Notes: generated by a model not told the origin, from the letters alone. Counted from the stretch's first letter, positions 23,514 through 32,503 are shown. The stretch is DNA of 64,000 nucleotides from Amycolatopsis sp. GM8 (GCF_021653975.1 NZ_JAJKFK010000008.1:62001-126000); one strand, 5' to 3'. Numbers and translations are program-made.

Positions 23514-24220
23514 CCGGCGTTCCGGAACAGTCCGTCGCTGTACTTCTCGACAGGTCCGGACAACAGTGCGCGGACGTCGCGGCTCGGCTGGTCGGCGAAG
23601 ACCTCCGTGGCGCCGGACTCCAACCCGTCGTAAATCGCGTCGACGATCGAGACCGGGTCCGCCTTCGGCACCTCGAGTGCCGCGGTGAACGGCGTGTCGA
23701 CGAAGCTCAGGTAAGCCCCGACGACCTGTGTTCCCTGCTCGGCGAATTCGAGCCGGAGCGAATTGGTCACCGACCAGAAGGCGGATTTCGAGGAGTAGTA
23801 GGCGCCGGGCCCGGGCACCCAGCTCATCACCGACAGCACGTCGATCAGGGCGCCACCGCCCGCCGCCCGCAGGGTCGGCGCATAGGCCTTGGCGACCGCG
23901 ATGGGCCCGAAAACGTTGGTTTCGTAGGCGGCGCGCACCTCACTGAGCTCGGACTCGAGGAGGGACATCGGTCCCAGAACCCCGGCATTGTTGACGACAA
24001 CGGTCACGTCGCCGGATGCCGCCGCCGCGCGGGCGACGGACGCCCCGTCGGCAACGTCGAGCTCCAGCGGGACGACGCGCGAATCGTCCCAGGTGCGCGG
24101 CGTTCGAGCGGAGGCGTAGACCTTCGCCGCCCCCCGGGCGAGCGCGCGCGAGACGAACTCGCTCCCGAGCCCGCCGTTCGAACCGGTCACCAGGACTACT
24201 GCTCCATCAAGCGATGTCAC
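23510..24220 (-). CDS. Short-chain dehydrogenase/reductase
   Basis: This 236-residue classical SDR has VVLVTGSNGGLGSEFVSRALARG (residues ~8-30, TGxxxGxG), VVNNAGVLG (~74-82), catalytic Ser in IDVLSVMSW and the YYSSKSAFW active site (YxxxK, ~139-147). It oxidises or reduces a small alcohol/carbonyl with NAD(P). It is the first gene of an operon with the HxlR regulator downstream. The start at 24220 is an ATG in a weak ribosome-site context. Confidence 0.9.
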   Translation of the reverse strand: MTSLDGAVVLVTGSNGGLGSEFVSRALARGAAKVYASARTPRTWDDSRVVPLELDVADGASVARAAAASGDVTVVVNNAGVLGPMSLLESELSEVRAAYETNVFGPIAVAKAYAPTLRAAGGGALIDVLSVMSWVPGPGAYYSSKSAFWSVTNSLRLEFAEQGTQVVGAYLSFVDTPFTAALEVPKADPVSIVDAIYDGLESGATEVFADQPSRDVRALLSGPVEKYSDGLFRNAG

Positions 24221-24266
24221 TTGGGGTACTGCTCCTCCGTGTAGCCGAGCTTGGCCCGGCGCCGTT

Positions 24267-24295
24267 CATCTGACTATTAAAATAGTAGCCAGATG
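24267..24295. promoter_or_regulatory. Candidate HxlR operator
   Basis: The perfect 14-bp palindrome ACTATT-AA-AATAGT (24273-24286) is nested inside wider arms CATCTG (24267-24272) and CAGATG (24290-24295). It lies about 50-75 bases before the SDR start in an otherwise GC-rich gap. Known sites of HxlR-family regulators have TACTAT/ATAGTA arms, which these resemble. It is likely the autoregulatory site of the SDR-HxlR operon. Confidence 0.55.
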
Positions 24296-24338
24296 AGGCG
24301 ACGTCGTCCAGTCGGCCCGTCGAGTCCGGCTCCCGGCG

Positions 24339-25556
24339 CTAGGAGGTCTGGCTGCGTTCGAGCGCCTGACCGAAGATCTTGATGCCGAGTTCGAGGTCCT
24401 CGCTGGAGGGCGGCAGGAAGCCGAGCCGGAGGTAGCGCGCCGCGCCGGGATCCGAGCTGAACACCTCGCCGGGACGGACGCTGATGCCCCGTTCCAGGCA
24501 GTTCTGCTGCAACTGGTCGCAATCGATGTTGTCGGCGAGCCTGATCCAGAAGAAGATGCCGCCCTCGGGATCGGTGAAATCCAGCCACTGCGAGCAGTAG
24601 CGGCGCAAGGCGGCGGACGCGGCGTCGCGCTTTTCCCGATTGTGGGCGATCACGTTCTCGAGATGCGTCTCGAAAGCGCCGCTGCTCACGAACTCCTCCA
24701 GGACGCGAGCGTTCCACTGGCTGACGCCGAGGTCTTGCCGCACCGCCCCGAGCGCCTCGATGGCCGGTGGCGATCCCGTGATCCAGCCCATGCGCAGACC
24801 GGGCGCGATCACTTTGCTGAAGCTGTCCGACTGCAGGACGATGCCGTGGGTGTCCAGGCTGAGCAGTGACGGAACGGGTTCACCGCTGTAGCGCAACGAG
24901 TAGTAGCAGTTGTCCTCGATCACCAGGACCCCGCGCTCGGCGGCCAGTTCGAGGAGGGCTTTGCGCCGGTCCAGCGGAAGGACGCGTCCGGTCGGCACCT
25001 GGAACGTCGGAATGGTGTAGATGATCTTGGGTTTGACGCCACGTGCGGCGAACTCGTCCAGCCGCGCCTCGACTTCGCTCACGAGCAAACCGTGTTCGTC
25101 CATCGCGGCACGGGCGATCTCGGCGCCGTCCGCCCGGAAATAGTCGGTGGCGAACGGAAAGGTCAGTGCCTCGGCGACGACCCCGTCGCCAGGATCCAGG
25201 AAAGCCTTGGCGGCCAGCGAAATCGCCTGGGCCGAGCCGTTGGTCAGCATCAGTTGCTCGGTGGAGAACGGCCGCCCTTCGCGCTTCTCCAGCCACGCGG
25301 CCACGGCTTCACGCAGACTCAGGGTGCCGTACTTCATGTCGGTCCGATTGCCGTCGGAGTAACCGCAGAGCAGCGGGCCGTACTTTCGCTGAGCGGCCAG
25401 CGTCGCCTCGTTCAGCGCTTCGACCGGGAACGCGTCGGGCGACGGGGCACCCTGCTCGAACTGAAAGCGCACCGGAACCGTCGGACTCGGGAAGTACCCC
25501 GGTTGGGGATTTCGCGCGCTTTCGGAGAGCAACTCACTGACCAGGCCGGCCGACAT
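24339..25556 (-). CDS. PLP-dependent aminotransferase, class I/II (2-aminoadipate-type)
   Basis: The protein has 405 residues of fold-type I. Its pattern matches the MocR/LysN branch without a DNA-binding domain: FEQGAPSPDAFPVEAL, LCGYSDGNRTDMKYGTLSLREAVAAWL, LTNGSAQAISLAAKAFLDPGD, YTIPTFQVPTGRVL, IEDNCYYSLRY, and the PLP-lysine block SDSFSKVIAPGLRMGWITG (~240-258). The C-terminal LRLGF holds the carboxylate-binding Arg. It transaminates an amino acid with a 2-oxo acid. It is separated by 38 bases from the upstream SMP-30 gene and should be co-transcribed with it; substrate unknown. Confidence 0.88.
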   Translation of the reverse strand: MSAGLVSELLSESARNPQPGYFPSPTVPVRFQFEQGAPSPDAFPVEALNEATLAAQRKYGPLLCGYSDGNRTDMKYGTLSLREAVAAWLEKREGRPFSTEQLMLTNGSAQAISLAAKAFLDPGDGVVAEALTFPFATDYFRADGAEIARAAMDEHGLLVSEVEARLDEFAARGVKPKIIYTIPTFQVPTGRVLPLDRRKALLELAAERGVLVIEDNCYYSLRYSGEPVPSLLSLDTHGIVLQSDSFSKVIAPGLRMGWITGSPPAIEALGAVRQDLGVSQWNARVLEEFVSSGAFETHLENVIAHNREKRDAASAALRRYCSQWLDFTDPEGGIFFWIRLADNIDCDQLQQNCLERGISVRPGEVFSSDPGAARYLRLGFLPPSSEDLELGIKIFGQALERSQTS

Positions 25557-25594
25557 CGGGCTTCCTTCCTGTCCGGGATCTGTTACGTGGGTGA

Positions 25595-26440
25595 TCAGCC
25601 GTGCAGCGCCAAACCGGGCGTATCGGTCTGCGAGACGAGCACTTCACCCGTTTTGGAAGCCGTGACGTACAGCGTTCCGAGGGAGGGGCCGCCGAAGCAC
25701 AGGTTGGTGGGCTGGGAGCCCTCGGGAAGCTGAATGCGCTCCACGAACGCGCCATCGGGGGAGTAGACCTGCACCGAGTGATCGACCGTCGCCGCGACCC
25801 ACACGTTGCCCGCCGCGTCCACCGCGATCCCGTCGGGCCAGCCCGCTTCGAGGGTGACGAACTTCTCGAGCGGCCCGAGCGTCCCGTCGGCGGAGACGGT
25901 GCCGTGTACCAGGTAATGCGGCGCGCCGGTCGAGACGAGGTACAGCTTCTCGCCGTCGGGGGCGAAGGCGAGTCCGTTGATGAACGGCAGGCCCTCGTGC
26001 AGGAGCCGCAGGTCGGAACCGTCGCGCCGCACGGAGTAGAGGCGCCCGGGAGGCTGGCCTTCCGGCTGGGCCGGCTTACCCTGGGCACGGCTGTCCGTGA
26101 AGTAGAGGCGGCCGTCGCGGCCGAAGCAGAGGTCGTTCGGCGCGTCCATTCCGCGCACCAGATGGTCCACCCGGTCGCCGCGGATGATCTGGATCCCGGC
26201 TTCGGTGCCGGGTTTGCCGCCCCAGATACCGCCGTTCTGCGCCACGTAGATCGTGCCGTCGTGGTCCACCGTGAGGCCGTTGGCGCCGCCGCCGACCTCG
26301 ATCCGCTCCAGCACGGTCCCGCCGGGGTCGAGGTGGAAGACGGCGCCTTCGGAGATCGAGCTGATCCACAGGGTGCCGTCGGGTGCCCAGACCGGGCCTT
26401 CGGCGAACCCAAAGCCCTGGGCGAGTGCGGTGAACCTCAA
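25595..26440 (-). CDS. SMP-30/gluconolactonase family lactonase
   Basis: The protein is 281 residues from a TTG start at 26440, six bases after an AAGGAG site; the upstream ATG at 26482 has no such site and adds no family sequence. It is a six-bladed propeller: GFAEGPVWAPDGTLWISSI (metal Glu near residue 14), GGANGLTVDHDGTIYVAQNGG, RGMDAPNDLCFGRDGRLYFTDS (Asn-Asp metal ligands), FINGLAFAPDGEKLYLVST, GWPDGIAVDAAGNVWVA. Such calcium or zinc lactonases open sugar or other lactones. Co-transcription with the aminotransferase suggests one pathway. Confidence 0.88.
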   Translation of the reverse strand: MRFTALAQGFGFAEGPVWAPDGTLWISSISEGAVFHLDPGGTVLERIEVGGGANGLTVDHDGTIYVAQNGGIWGGKPGTEAGIQIIRGDRVDHLVRGMDAPNDLCFGRDGRLYFTDSRAQGKPAQPEGQPPGRLYSVRRDGSDLRLLHEGLPFINGLAFAPDGEKLYLVSTGAPHYLVHGTVSADGTLGPLEKFVTLEAGWPDGIAVDAAGNVWVAATVDHSVQVYSPDGAFVERIQLPEGSQPTNLCFGGPSLGTLYVTASKTGEVLVSQTDTPGLALHG

Positions 26441-26486
26441 CGGTGGCTCCTTTGCCGTCGCGACGTGCAACAGGCAAATCATACAA

Positions 26487-27281
26487 CTATTTCACGGCGG
26501 GTCCATGTCCTTCGCCGGGAGTGGCGGTGAGCAGGCCGTAGTGGCCGTCGTAGCGGCGATAGAGCACGCTGCCTCGGCCGGTGGCGGTGTCCCGGAAGAA
26601 CCGGTAGGGCATCTCGGTCGTGTCCAGCCGTCCGGCGGCCTGGCCTGGGGTGAGCCGCGGGATGTCGTGGACGTTGATGGTCCAGGGCATCGACGCGGGC
26701 GGGGCCGGGGGTCGCAGCCCGGACAGCCGGGCCAGCCGGTACCCGGTCGGGCCGATCCGGTGGACCATGCTGTCCTGGCCGGTGTCCGCGTCGACGAAGA
26801 GGTGGAAGTCGTAGTCCATGACGTCCATGACCAGCGCGGCCTCGTCGGGCCGGCAGCGGGCGAGCGGGTAGCACTTGCGGCGCACGATCCGGCGTTGCGC
26901 GGGCTTGATCTCCACCGCGGGCGGGCCGCTGCGGCGACGGTCGGCATCCGGCCACGAGCGCGGCACGACCGGGTGGGCCAGCCTGGTCAGGTGGCCGGAC
27001 AGGCGGGCGCGGAGTAGCACGGCGGCCTCCCGGAAGAACGCCGCGGCCACTTGCGCCCGGACGGGCCGCCCGTCGACGGTCAGGTTGACCTGTGCGAGCG
27101 CGGGCCGCGCGGTGGACGTCTGCCGCAACGTGGTGAGTCGCATCCGCACCGCCTCGACCTCACCGGTCAGCCGGCGCGCGAAGGATCCGATGGACCGCTG
27201 CACGTAATCGCGCGCACCGTCGAGCACCTCGCCTGCGGTCTGCACCGCGACCTCGCCATTCACCACGTAACCCGCCCTCAC
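26487..27281 (-). CDS. rafH: Ribosome hibernation factor, RafH/Rv0079-like
   Basis: The protein has 264 residues. The N-terminal ~90 residues look like a diverged S30AE (HPF/YfiA) domain, and two copies of the S30AE C-terminal domain follow: MDYDFHLFVDADTGQDSMVHRIGPTGYRLARL (~158-189) and MPYRFFRDTATGRGSVLYRRYDGHYGLLTA (~226-255). This long form matches the mycobacterial dormancy factors RafH (Rv0079, MSMEG_3935), which bind and stabilise ribosomes in hypoxia. The GTG at 27281 or one of two GTGs at codons 6-7 could be the start. A DosR-like box upstream fits hypoxic control. Confidence 0.85.
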   Translation of the reverse strand: MRAGYVVNGEVAVQTAGEVLDGARDYVQRSIGSFARRLTGEVEAVRMRLTTLRQTSTARPALAQVNLTVDGRPVRAQVAAAFFREAAVLLRARLSGHLTRLAHPVVPRSWPDADRRRSGPPAVEIKPAQRRIVRRKCYPLARCRPDEAALVMDVMDYDFHLFVDADTGQDSMVHRIGPTGYRLARLSGLRPPAPPASMPWTINVHDIPRLTPGQAAGRLDTTEMPYRFFRDTATGRGSVLYRRYDGHYGLLTATPGEGHGPAVK

Positions 27282-27351
27282 CTGCAGTTGCAGAGTTGCG
27301 AAACTCTCGATTCGACGGGCCAGTTTTGTCGGGCTCGTCCGCGGCGGGCTA

Positions 27352-27365
27352 GGGCAGAAGGTCCT
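27352..27365 (-). promoter_or_regulatory. Candidate DosR/DevR-type box before rafH
   Basis: On the minus strand the sequence reads AGGACCTTCTGCCC, matching 12 of 14 positions of the dormancy-regulon box GGGACCTTCGGCCC as I recall it. It lies 71 bases before the rafH start in the gap behind the flavin oxidase gene. Since mycobacterial rafH genes are DosR targets, the match is meaningful but still a weak single-site inference. Confidence 0.4.
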
Positions 27366-27385
27366 TTTCGATCATGAGACGGTCA

Positions 27386-29032
27386 TCAAGCGGCCGGAAT
27401 GGACTGGTTCGACCTGAACACGTTGTGCGGGTCGGCCTTCGCCTTGACCGCGCGCAGTTTCGTAAGCGTGTCCTTGCCGTAGTACATGAGCCCCCAGTAC
27501 TTCGGGTCGCTGCTCTCGCCGGGCAGGTCGTCGTCGAGGTAGTTGACGAAGCAGCCGTCCGTGGACGTCCCGCTCACATCGCGGTTCGCGGCCGCCGGAA
27601 GGCCGCCTTCGTCGCGATAGACCGTGCCGTACGCGTGCCGTATCCAGGACAGGTGCCGATCGTCGTCGGCCGGATCGGACCAGTACATCAGGTACTGCAG
27701 CTTCAACGCCGAATCGCGATGCGGCTCGGCCGTCGCGTCCCGTGACACCCGGTTGACGTTCGCGCCGTACGTGCTGAGCACGGCCTGCGCGCCGTCCGCT
27801 CCGGTGCCGGCCGCCCAGAACGTGTCGACCAGGCCGCAGATCTGGCTGCCCGACAGCCAGCGGTGGTAGGCCGACTTGTGCTTGCGGCGGCTCGTGCCGC
27901 CCTCTCCCAGCTGTTGCGTGGCGCTGAGCCAGGACATCGGTTTTGCCGTGTCCGCTTGGTTTTCGTAACCGGGCACGACCTGCCGGAGGAATTCCTTCAG
28001 GACGTGCCGGGCCGCGGCGGTGTCGTCCGGCGTGTCGATCGCGACCTGGGTCTGGATCCGCAGCGCCAGGGCGGAAGCGGACAGGCGCGGGCGGAGCGAC
28101 AGCTGCGTGAACAGGTTTTCGGTGCCGTCACCGGTTTTGTTCTTGTGCGCCACGCACCATTTGCTGTACTCCGCGAGAATCGAGGCCAGTTTCGCCTTCG
28201 CGGCGTTTTCGGTGGCGCCGAGCTGGGACCAGTTGATCGTCAGGATGTGCAGGAACACCTGCCCCGGCGCTTTCGGCAGCATTCGTTCCGGTGGGGCGTA
28301 CTCGTCGACGCCCGGCGTGCGCAGCAGATACCGGGTCACCACACCGAAATTCCCGCCGCCACCGCCGGTGTGCGCCCAGAACAGCTTGCCGTCGTCGCCG
28401 CCCGAGTCGCGCGTGACGAAGCGGACCGAGCCGTCCGCCAGCACCAGTTCGACGCCGTGCAGATGGTCCACGGTGAGCCCGTATTTCCGGGACAGCAGGC
28501 CGTATCCACCGCCCTGGATGTGGCCGCCGGCGGCGACCGTGCCGCACACCCCACCGGGAAGTGTGATCCCCCAACGTTGTTGTGCCGTCCGATAGAACTC
28601 GCCCAGGCTGGTGCCGGCGCCGACGATGATGCCGCCTTGCAGGTGGTCGACCTGGGTGAGCGGGGCGACGTCGACGACCGCCCGCACCGCGTCGTTGTAC
28701 ACGTGGTTCTCGTAGCAGTGGCCGCCCGCGCGGACGGTGAACCGCTTGCCCGCGTCGACCAGCGCCTTCACCACCTGCGCGACTTGACCCGTGTCCTCCG
28801 GGAGATAGATCGCCTCGACGTGGTTCCCGACCCAGCGCTGGTTGATGCCCCGGATCAGTCCGGAGTATTCGGCTGCGCCAGGGCTGATCGTGCGGACCCC
28901 GCGTATGGCCGGCGCGGCGCGGTTCAGCAGGACCGGCGCGGCCATGGCGGGCCGGGTGGAACCGGCCGCAGCGAGGGCCGCGGCACCGGCCACCAGGACG
29001 CGCCGACGGTTCGGCGTCGCTTTTTCGGGCAT
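27386..29032 (-). CDS. Secreted FAD-linked oxidase (berberine-bridge/BBE type)
   Basis: The protein has 548 residues. It has a twin-arginine-like leader (NRRRVLVAGAAALAAAG...AMA), so it is probably exported folded by Tat. The FAD-binding domain has FTVRAGGHCYENH (His for covalent FAD attachment, ~120) and GGVCGTVAAGGHIQGGGYG (Cys for the second bond, ~175), so bicovalent flavinylation is likely. The C-terminal BBE block reads YYGKDTLTKLRAVKAKADPHNVFRSNQSI. Such enzymes oxidise sugars, aclacinomycin-like or phenolic substrates with O2. ATG at 29032 follows AAGGGG. It is divergent from the secreted proteins starting at 29257. Confidence 0.88.
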   Translation of the reverse strand: MPEKATPNRRRVLVAGAAALAAAGSTRPAMAAPVLLNRAAPAIRGVRTISPGAAEYSGLIRGINQRWVGNHVEAIYLPEDTGQVAQVVKALVDAGKRFTVRAGGHCYENHVYNDAVRAVVDVAPLTQVDHLQGGIIVGAGTSLGEFYRTAQQRWGITLPGGVCGTVAAGGHIQGGGYGLLSRKYGLTVDHLHGVELVLADGSVRFVTRDSGGDDGKLFWAHTGGGGGNFGVVTRYLLRTPGVDEYAPPERMLPKAPGQVFLHILTINWSQLGATENAAKAKLASILAEYSKWCVAHKNKTGDGTENLFTQLSLRPRLSASALALRIQTQVAIDTPDDTAAARHVLKEFLRQVVPGYENQADTAKPMSWLSATQQLGEGGTSRRKHKSAYHRWLSGSQICGLVDTFWAAGTGADGAQAVLSTYGANVNRVSRDATAEPHRDSALKLQYLMYWSDPADDDRHLSWIRHAYGTVYRDEGGLPAAANRDVSGTSTDGCFVNYLDDDLPGESSDPKYWGLMYYGKDTLTKLRAVKAKADPHNVFRSNQSIPAA

Positions 29033-29256
29033 GGGAATCCCCTTTTCCGTCAATGAGTTTCGCCCCGGATGCCGATGATATGAGCCGGTCCGGCGGGAAA
29101 GTCAAAGGCGCCCGCCGCAGTCATCACATCAGGCGCTACCCGGCCAGGTCCGTGCGTCCACACGATTGTCGGAACGCATTGTTCCGCACTCTCCGATTCG
29201 CGGTCCGGGACGTAATCTCGCCGCAGGAAGAAGCTATTCGATGAGAGGGAATACTC

Positions 29257-29493
29257 ATGAATTCACTGCGTCGCGCCATTGTCGTCGGTGTTGCTTCCGC
29301 CGCCCTGGGCGGGGCGGCGGCGCTGTTCGCGTCGACCGCCTCCGCGGCACCGGCGCCAGCACCGCTCGCCGGTCTGACGGACGCTCCGAAGACGGTTCAA
29401 TCCGTGCTCGAGCCGGCACAGCACCTCACCTTGAAGGGCCTGGTGCCGAACGTGGTGCAGAAACCGATCCTGCCTGCTGTCGGGCTTCGCTGA
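29257..29493 (+). CDS. Small secreted protein of unknown function
   Basis: The protein has 78 residues. Residues 1-30 form a clear signal peptide (NSLRRAIVVGVASAALGGAAALFASTASAAPAPAP), leaving a mature peptide of about 48 residues with no cysteine, ending QKPILPAVGLR. I do not recognise it. It is translated just ahead of the fibrinogen-domain protein, whose ATG is two bases after its stop (TGA at 29491-29493), so the two are coupled and probably act together outside the cell. ATG 29257 is the only start consistent with the signal peptide. Confidence 0.75.
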   Translation: MNSLRRAIVVGVASAALGGAAALFASTASAAPAPAPLAGLTDAPKTVQSVLEPAQHLTLKGLVPNVVQKPILPAVGLR

Positions 29494-29495
29494 GC

Positions 29496-31820
29496 ATGGC
29501 TGGGCTTCTCGGGAAAGGCTTGTCGGCGCTGCTGGCCGGCCTGGCAGGCGTGACGTTGGTGGCGGCCCCGGCTGCCGCGGCTGCGGTCGTGCGCGATGGG
29601 TCCACTTCGGACAAGGCGGCAGCGTCGTGCTGGGAGATCAAGCAGCGCACTCCGTCCAGTAAGGACGGTGTCTACTGGTTGCAGACGCCGCGTCTCGTTG
29701 CCCCGCAGCAGTTCTACTGCGACATGACCACGGACGGCGGCGGCTGGGTACTCGTCGGGCGGGGACGGGAGGGCTGGAACTTTTACCACAACGGCCAGGG
29801 CTCGGCGAAGAACCTGCGGGAGAACCCGTCCGGGCCGGCCGCGTTCGCGCCCGCCACGCTGCCCGCCGAGACCATCAACGGCCTGCTCGACGGCAGCCGC
29901 CCGGGTCAGCTCCCGGACGGTGTCCGGGTGCGGCGGGCGGCGAACATCCAGGGCACCCGCTGGCAGGAGATCCGCTACCGGCTGGCCAGTGCGGCCGACT
30001 GGACCTGGGCGTTCGACGGCGGTATCCGGCTCAACCGGGTCACGGTCAACGGAAAAGCCTACGCGGCCCAGAACACCCAGAACTGGAATGCCCCGCGAAA
30101 CAACGGCGGGCTGCGGATCTTCACCAACGACTGGGTGGGCCACAACCGGAAGATGGGGTTCTCGTACGGCAAGACCGTGGTGGGCCGCAACAACCCGAAC
30201 AGCTACCTGTGGCAGTGGAAGAACGAGGGGCACGCGATCCCGTTCGCGCAGGTGTTCATCCGGCCGAAGATCACCAGCCCGTCCTTCCCCGCCGTGCCGG
30301 ACTCGGGCAGTGCCGCGTCCACGGTGCGGCCGTTGATGAAGAACGTCACCGAGCCGACACCGTGGGGTGTCACGGGGATCAAGGGCGGTTTCGTCGGCGG
30401 CAAGTATGACGAGCGGAACATGGAGGTCGAGGACTTCGCGTTCATCGGCGACACCGTGTATGTCGGCGGCAAGTTCCAGTACGTCCAAAAAGGACCCAAT
30501 CCGGGGCCCGGTGAGAAGGTCGAGCAGTCCTATCTCGCCGCGTTCGATGTGAACACCGGCGAATGGCGGCCTGCGTTCCGTCCCGTGCTCGATGGAATGG
30601 TCTACTCGCTGTCCGCCGGGCCGGACGGGAAACTGCTCGTCGGCGGTCATTTCACGAACGTCAACGGCAAGCCGGACACCCGATCGCTGGCCAAACTCGA
30701 CGCGAACACCGGCGAGGTCGACACCAGCTGGACCACCCATGTCACCAACGGCACGGACATCTCGAACGTGCGCTCGATGGACCAGCAGGACGGCTGGCTC
30801 TACCTCGGCGGCAACTTCAACCGCATCACCGGCGGGAAGACCACGACGCCGATCACGCTGAAGAACGGCGCACGGGTCAGCCTCGCGGACGGTACGCCGG
30901 ACCCGGCGTGGAAACCGCATATCGACGGGCCCGTGTACGAGCTCGACGCCAGCGAGCACGGGGACCGCGTCTATTTCGTCGGCCGGTTCAGCCACGTCAA
31001 TGGCACGGCCACGGCCCCGGAAGCGGCCGTTTCCACTGCGCCGGGCGCACCGCTGGCCGGCGTGAAACCGATGGTGGGCAACGAGAAGAAGATCCTGTAC
31101 CAGCAGACCGTCACCGAAGCCGGGGACAAGGTGTGGCTCGGCGGCACCCAGCACCTGTTCGGCCTCTACGACCGCGGCGACTTCGGTTACCGGAACTCCA
31201 CCGTCACCAGGCATGGTGGTGACTTCCAGGCGTCGACGGTGATCAACGGGGTCGCTTACGGTGCCTGCCACTGCCTGAAGTTCCAGTACCGCTTCGGCGA
31301 CGGGGCGCGGCCGACGATCCTCGGCAAGGCCCCGGCGAGCGCGAGCGACGTCAACAAGATCGATTTCGTCGGCGCGTGGGACGCGGAGACCGGGCAGGAG
31401 TTGCCGCAGTTCTACATTCCGGGCTTGTGGGGCCGGAACAACATGGGCCCGTGGGCGCTGCGCGGGGACAAGAACGGCTGCCTGTGGTTCGGCGGCGACT
31501 TCATCCGCGGTCCGTGGGTGGGCACCGGGTACCAGTGGCTCGGCGGGTTCGGCAAGGTGTGCGGCCGCGACACGATCGCGCCCTCGGCGCCGTTGGGCCT
31601 GTCCGCCCGGCAGGAGGCCGACGGTGTGCACCTGCACTGGAACAAGGCCACCGACAACAGCGGCAGCCCGGTGTACGAGGTCGTGCGTGACGACCGGGTG
31701 ATCGCGACGGTCGGCGGCAGCAATTTCACCGCCCCGGCCGGCGCTGCCAAGTACTGGGTCCGCGCTGTCGACGCGACCGGTAACCGCTCGGCGTCCACCC
31801 CGGCGACCGTCGCCGGCTGA
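29496..31820 (+). CDS. Secreted fibrinogen-domain protein with beta-propeller and FN3
   Basis: This 774-residue protein has a signal peptide (1-32). The fibrinogen C-terminal-like domain follows: SCWEIKQ, DGVYWLQTPRLVAPQQFYCDMTTDGGGWVLVGRGREGW (~58-96), the YCD...GGGW signature. Then there is a propeller of delta-60-like repeats (FIGDTVYVGGKFQYV, AGPDGKLLVGGHFTNVNGK, DGWLYLGGNFNRITGG, DRVYFVGRFSHVNG) and a C-terminal fibronectin-type III domain (~685-774). Fibrinogen-like domains bind acetylated or other glycans, so it may recognise the locus's own glycopolymer. A full-length paralog is encoded at 38692-40998. Confidence 0.85.
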   Translation: MAGLLGKGLSALLAGLAGVTLVAAPAAAAAVVRDGSTSDKAAASCWEIKQRTPSSKDGVYWLQTPRLVAPQQFYCDMTTDGGGWVLVGRGREGWNFYHNGQGSAKNLRENPSGPAAFAPATLPAETINGLLDGSRPGQLPDGVRVRRAANIQGTRWQEIRYRLASAADWTWAFDGGIRLNRVTVNGKAYAAQNTQNWNAPRNNGGLRIFTNDWVGHNRKMGFSYGKTVVGRNNPNSYLWQWKNEGHAIPFAQVFIRPKITSPSFPAVPDSGSAASTVRPLMKNVTEPTPWGVTGIKGGFVGGKYDERNMEVEDFAFIGDTVYVGGKFQYVQKGPNPGPGEKVEQSYLAAFDVNTGEWRPAFRPVLDGMVYSLSAGPDGKLLVGGHFTNVNGKPDTRSLAKLDANTGEVDTSWTTHVTNGTDISNVRSMDQQDGWLYLGGNFNRITGGKTTTPITLKNGARVSLADGTPDPAWKPHIDGPVYELDASEHGDRVYFVGRFSHVNGTATAPEAAVSTAPGAPLAGVKPMVGNEKKILYQQTVTEAGDKVWLGGTQHLFGLYDRGDFGYRNSTVTRHGGDFQASTVINGVAYGACHCLKFQYRFGDGARPTILGKAPASASDVNKIDFVGAWDAETGQELPQFYIPGLWGRNNMGPWALRGDKNGCLWFGGDFIRGPWVGTGYQWLGGFGKVCGRDTIAPSAPLGLSARQEADGVHLHWNKATDNSGSPVYEVVRDDRVIATVGGSNFTAPAGAAKYWVRAVDATGNRSASTPATVAG

Positions 31821-31853
31821 TCACGAACGTCCACAATAGACAAGGAGAACATC

Positions 31854-32444
31854 GTGTCGGACAAGAGAACGACCAAGATCCTGATAGGCGTCACGCTTGC
31901 CGGCGTGGTGCTGGTCGGGTCGGCGGCCTGGGCCGCGACCGGTGCGGTCGCGGATCCCGTTGCGGCGCAGGGGGTTGCCCGGGATGACGGTCCGGTCGAA
32001 CCGCCGTCGCCGGACCAGCCCGCGATCGATCCGGACGGGCCGCTGCCCGACAACGGCGCGACCCAGCTGAAGGTCGGTGACGACTACGACTGGGACAACG
32101 GGCTGACGATGACGGTCACCGACGTGCACTCCATCGGCGTCAAACCCGCCGACCCGAAGTACACGCACACGATCACGGTCACCGTCAAGATCGTCAACAG
32201 CACCGAGGAGACGATCAGTTCCGGCCCGTACCAGTTCGCGGTGAGCAGCGATCTGGGCGACGCGGCGCCGGTCGGCGACGCGACGACCGGTCCGATGGAA
32301 ATCCAGGCCGGGCAGGGTATCGAGCTGTCGAAGACGTTCCAGCTGGGCGGGGATGGCAACGCGGACGTTGATGTCACCATCACCGACAGCTCCGTAACCG
32401 ATCCCGACACGCCGAACGCACTGGTCGTCCGAGCCGTCGGGTGA
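31854..32444 (+). CDS. Secreted/anchored DUF4352-like protein
   Basis: The protein has 196 residues from a GTG preceded by AAGGAG. A single hydrophobic segment (~8-28) is a signal or anchor, followed by a proline/aspartate-rich linker (PPSPDQPAIDPDGPLPDN) and an immunoglobulin-like beta domain with VGDDYDWDNGLTMTVTDV and a conserved SSGPYQFAVSSDLGDAAPVG block. The type resembles DUF4352 extracellular domains. A clear paralog lies at 58709-59305 with the same linker and blocks. It is 33 bases behind the fibrinogen-domain gene and is followed by a strong terminator. Confidence 0.8.
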   Translation: MSDKRTTKILIGVTLAGVVLVGSAAWAATGAVADPVAAQGVARDDGPVEPPSPDQPAIDPDGPLPDNGATQLKVGDDYDWDNGLTMTVTDVHSIGVKPADPKYTHTITVTVKIVNSTEETISSGPYQFAVSSDLGDAAPVGDATTGPMEIQAGQGIELSKTFQLGGDGNADVDVTITDSSVTDPDTPNALVVRAVG

Positions 32445-32457
32445 GCCTCGGCTGAGG

Positions 32458-32496
32458 GGGAAAGCGGTGGGCCTGCTGCGGGCCCACCGCTTTCCC
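32458..32496. terminator. Bidirectional hairpin terminator
   Basis: A perfect 16-bp stem (GGGAAAGCGGTGGGCC, 32458-32473, with its complement at 32481-32496) encloses a 7-base loop, followed by TTTC-rich sequence. It sits between the convergent stops at 32444 and 32504 and can end transcription from both sides. Confidence 0.88.
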
Positions 32497-32503
32497 GTTT
32501 CGG

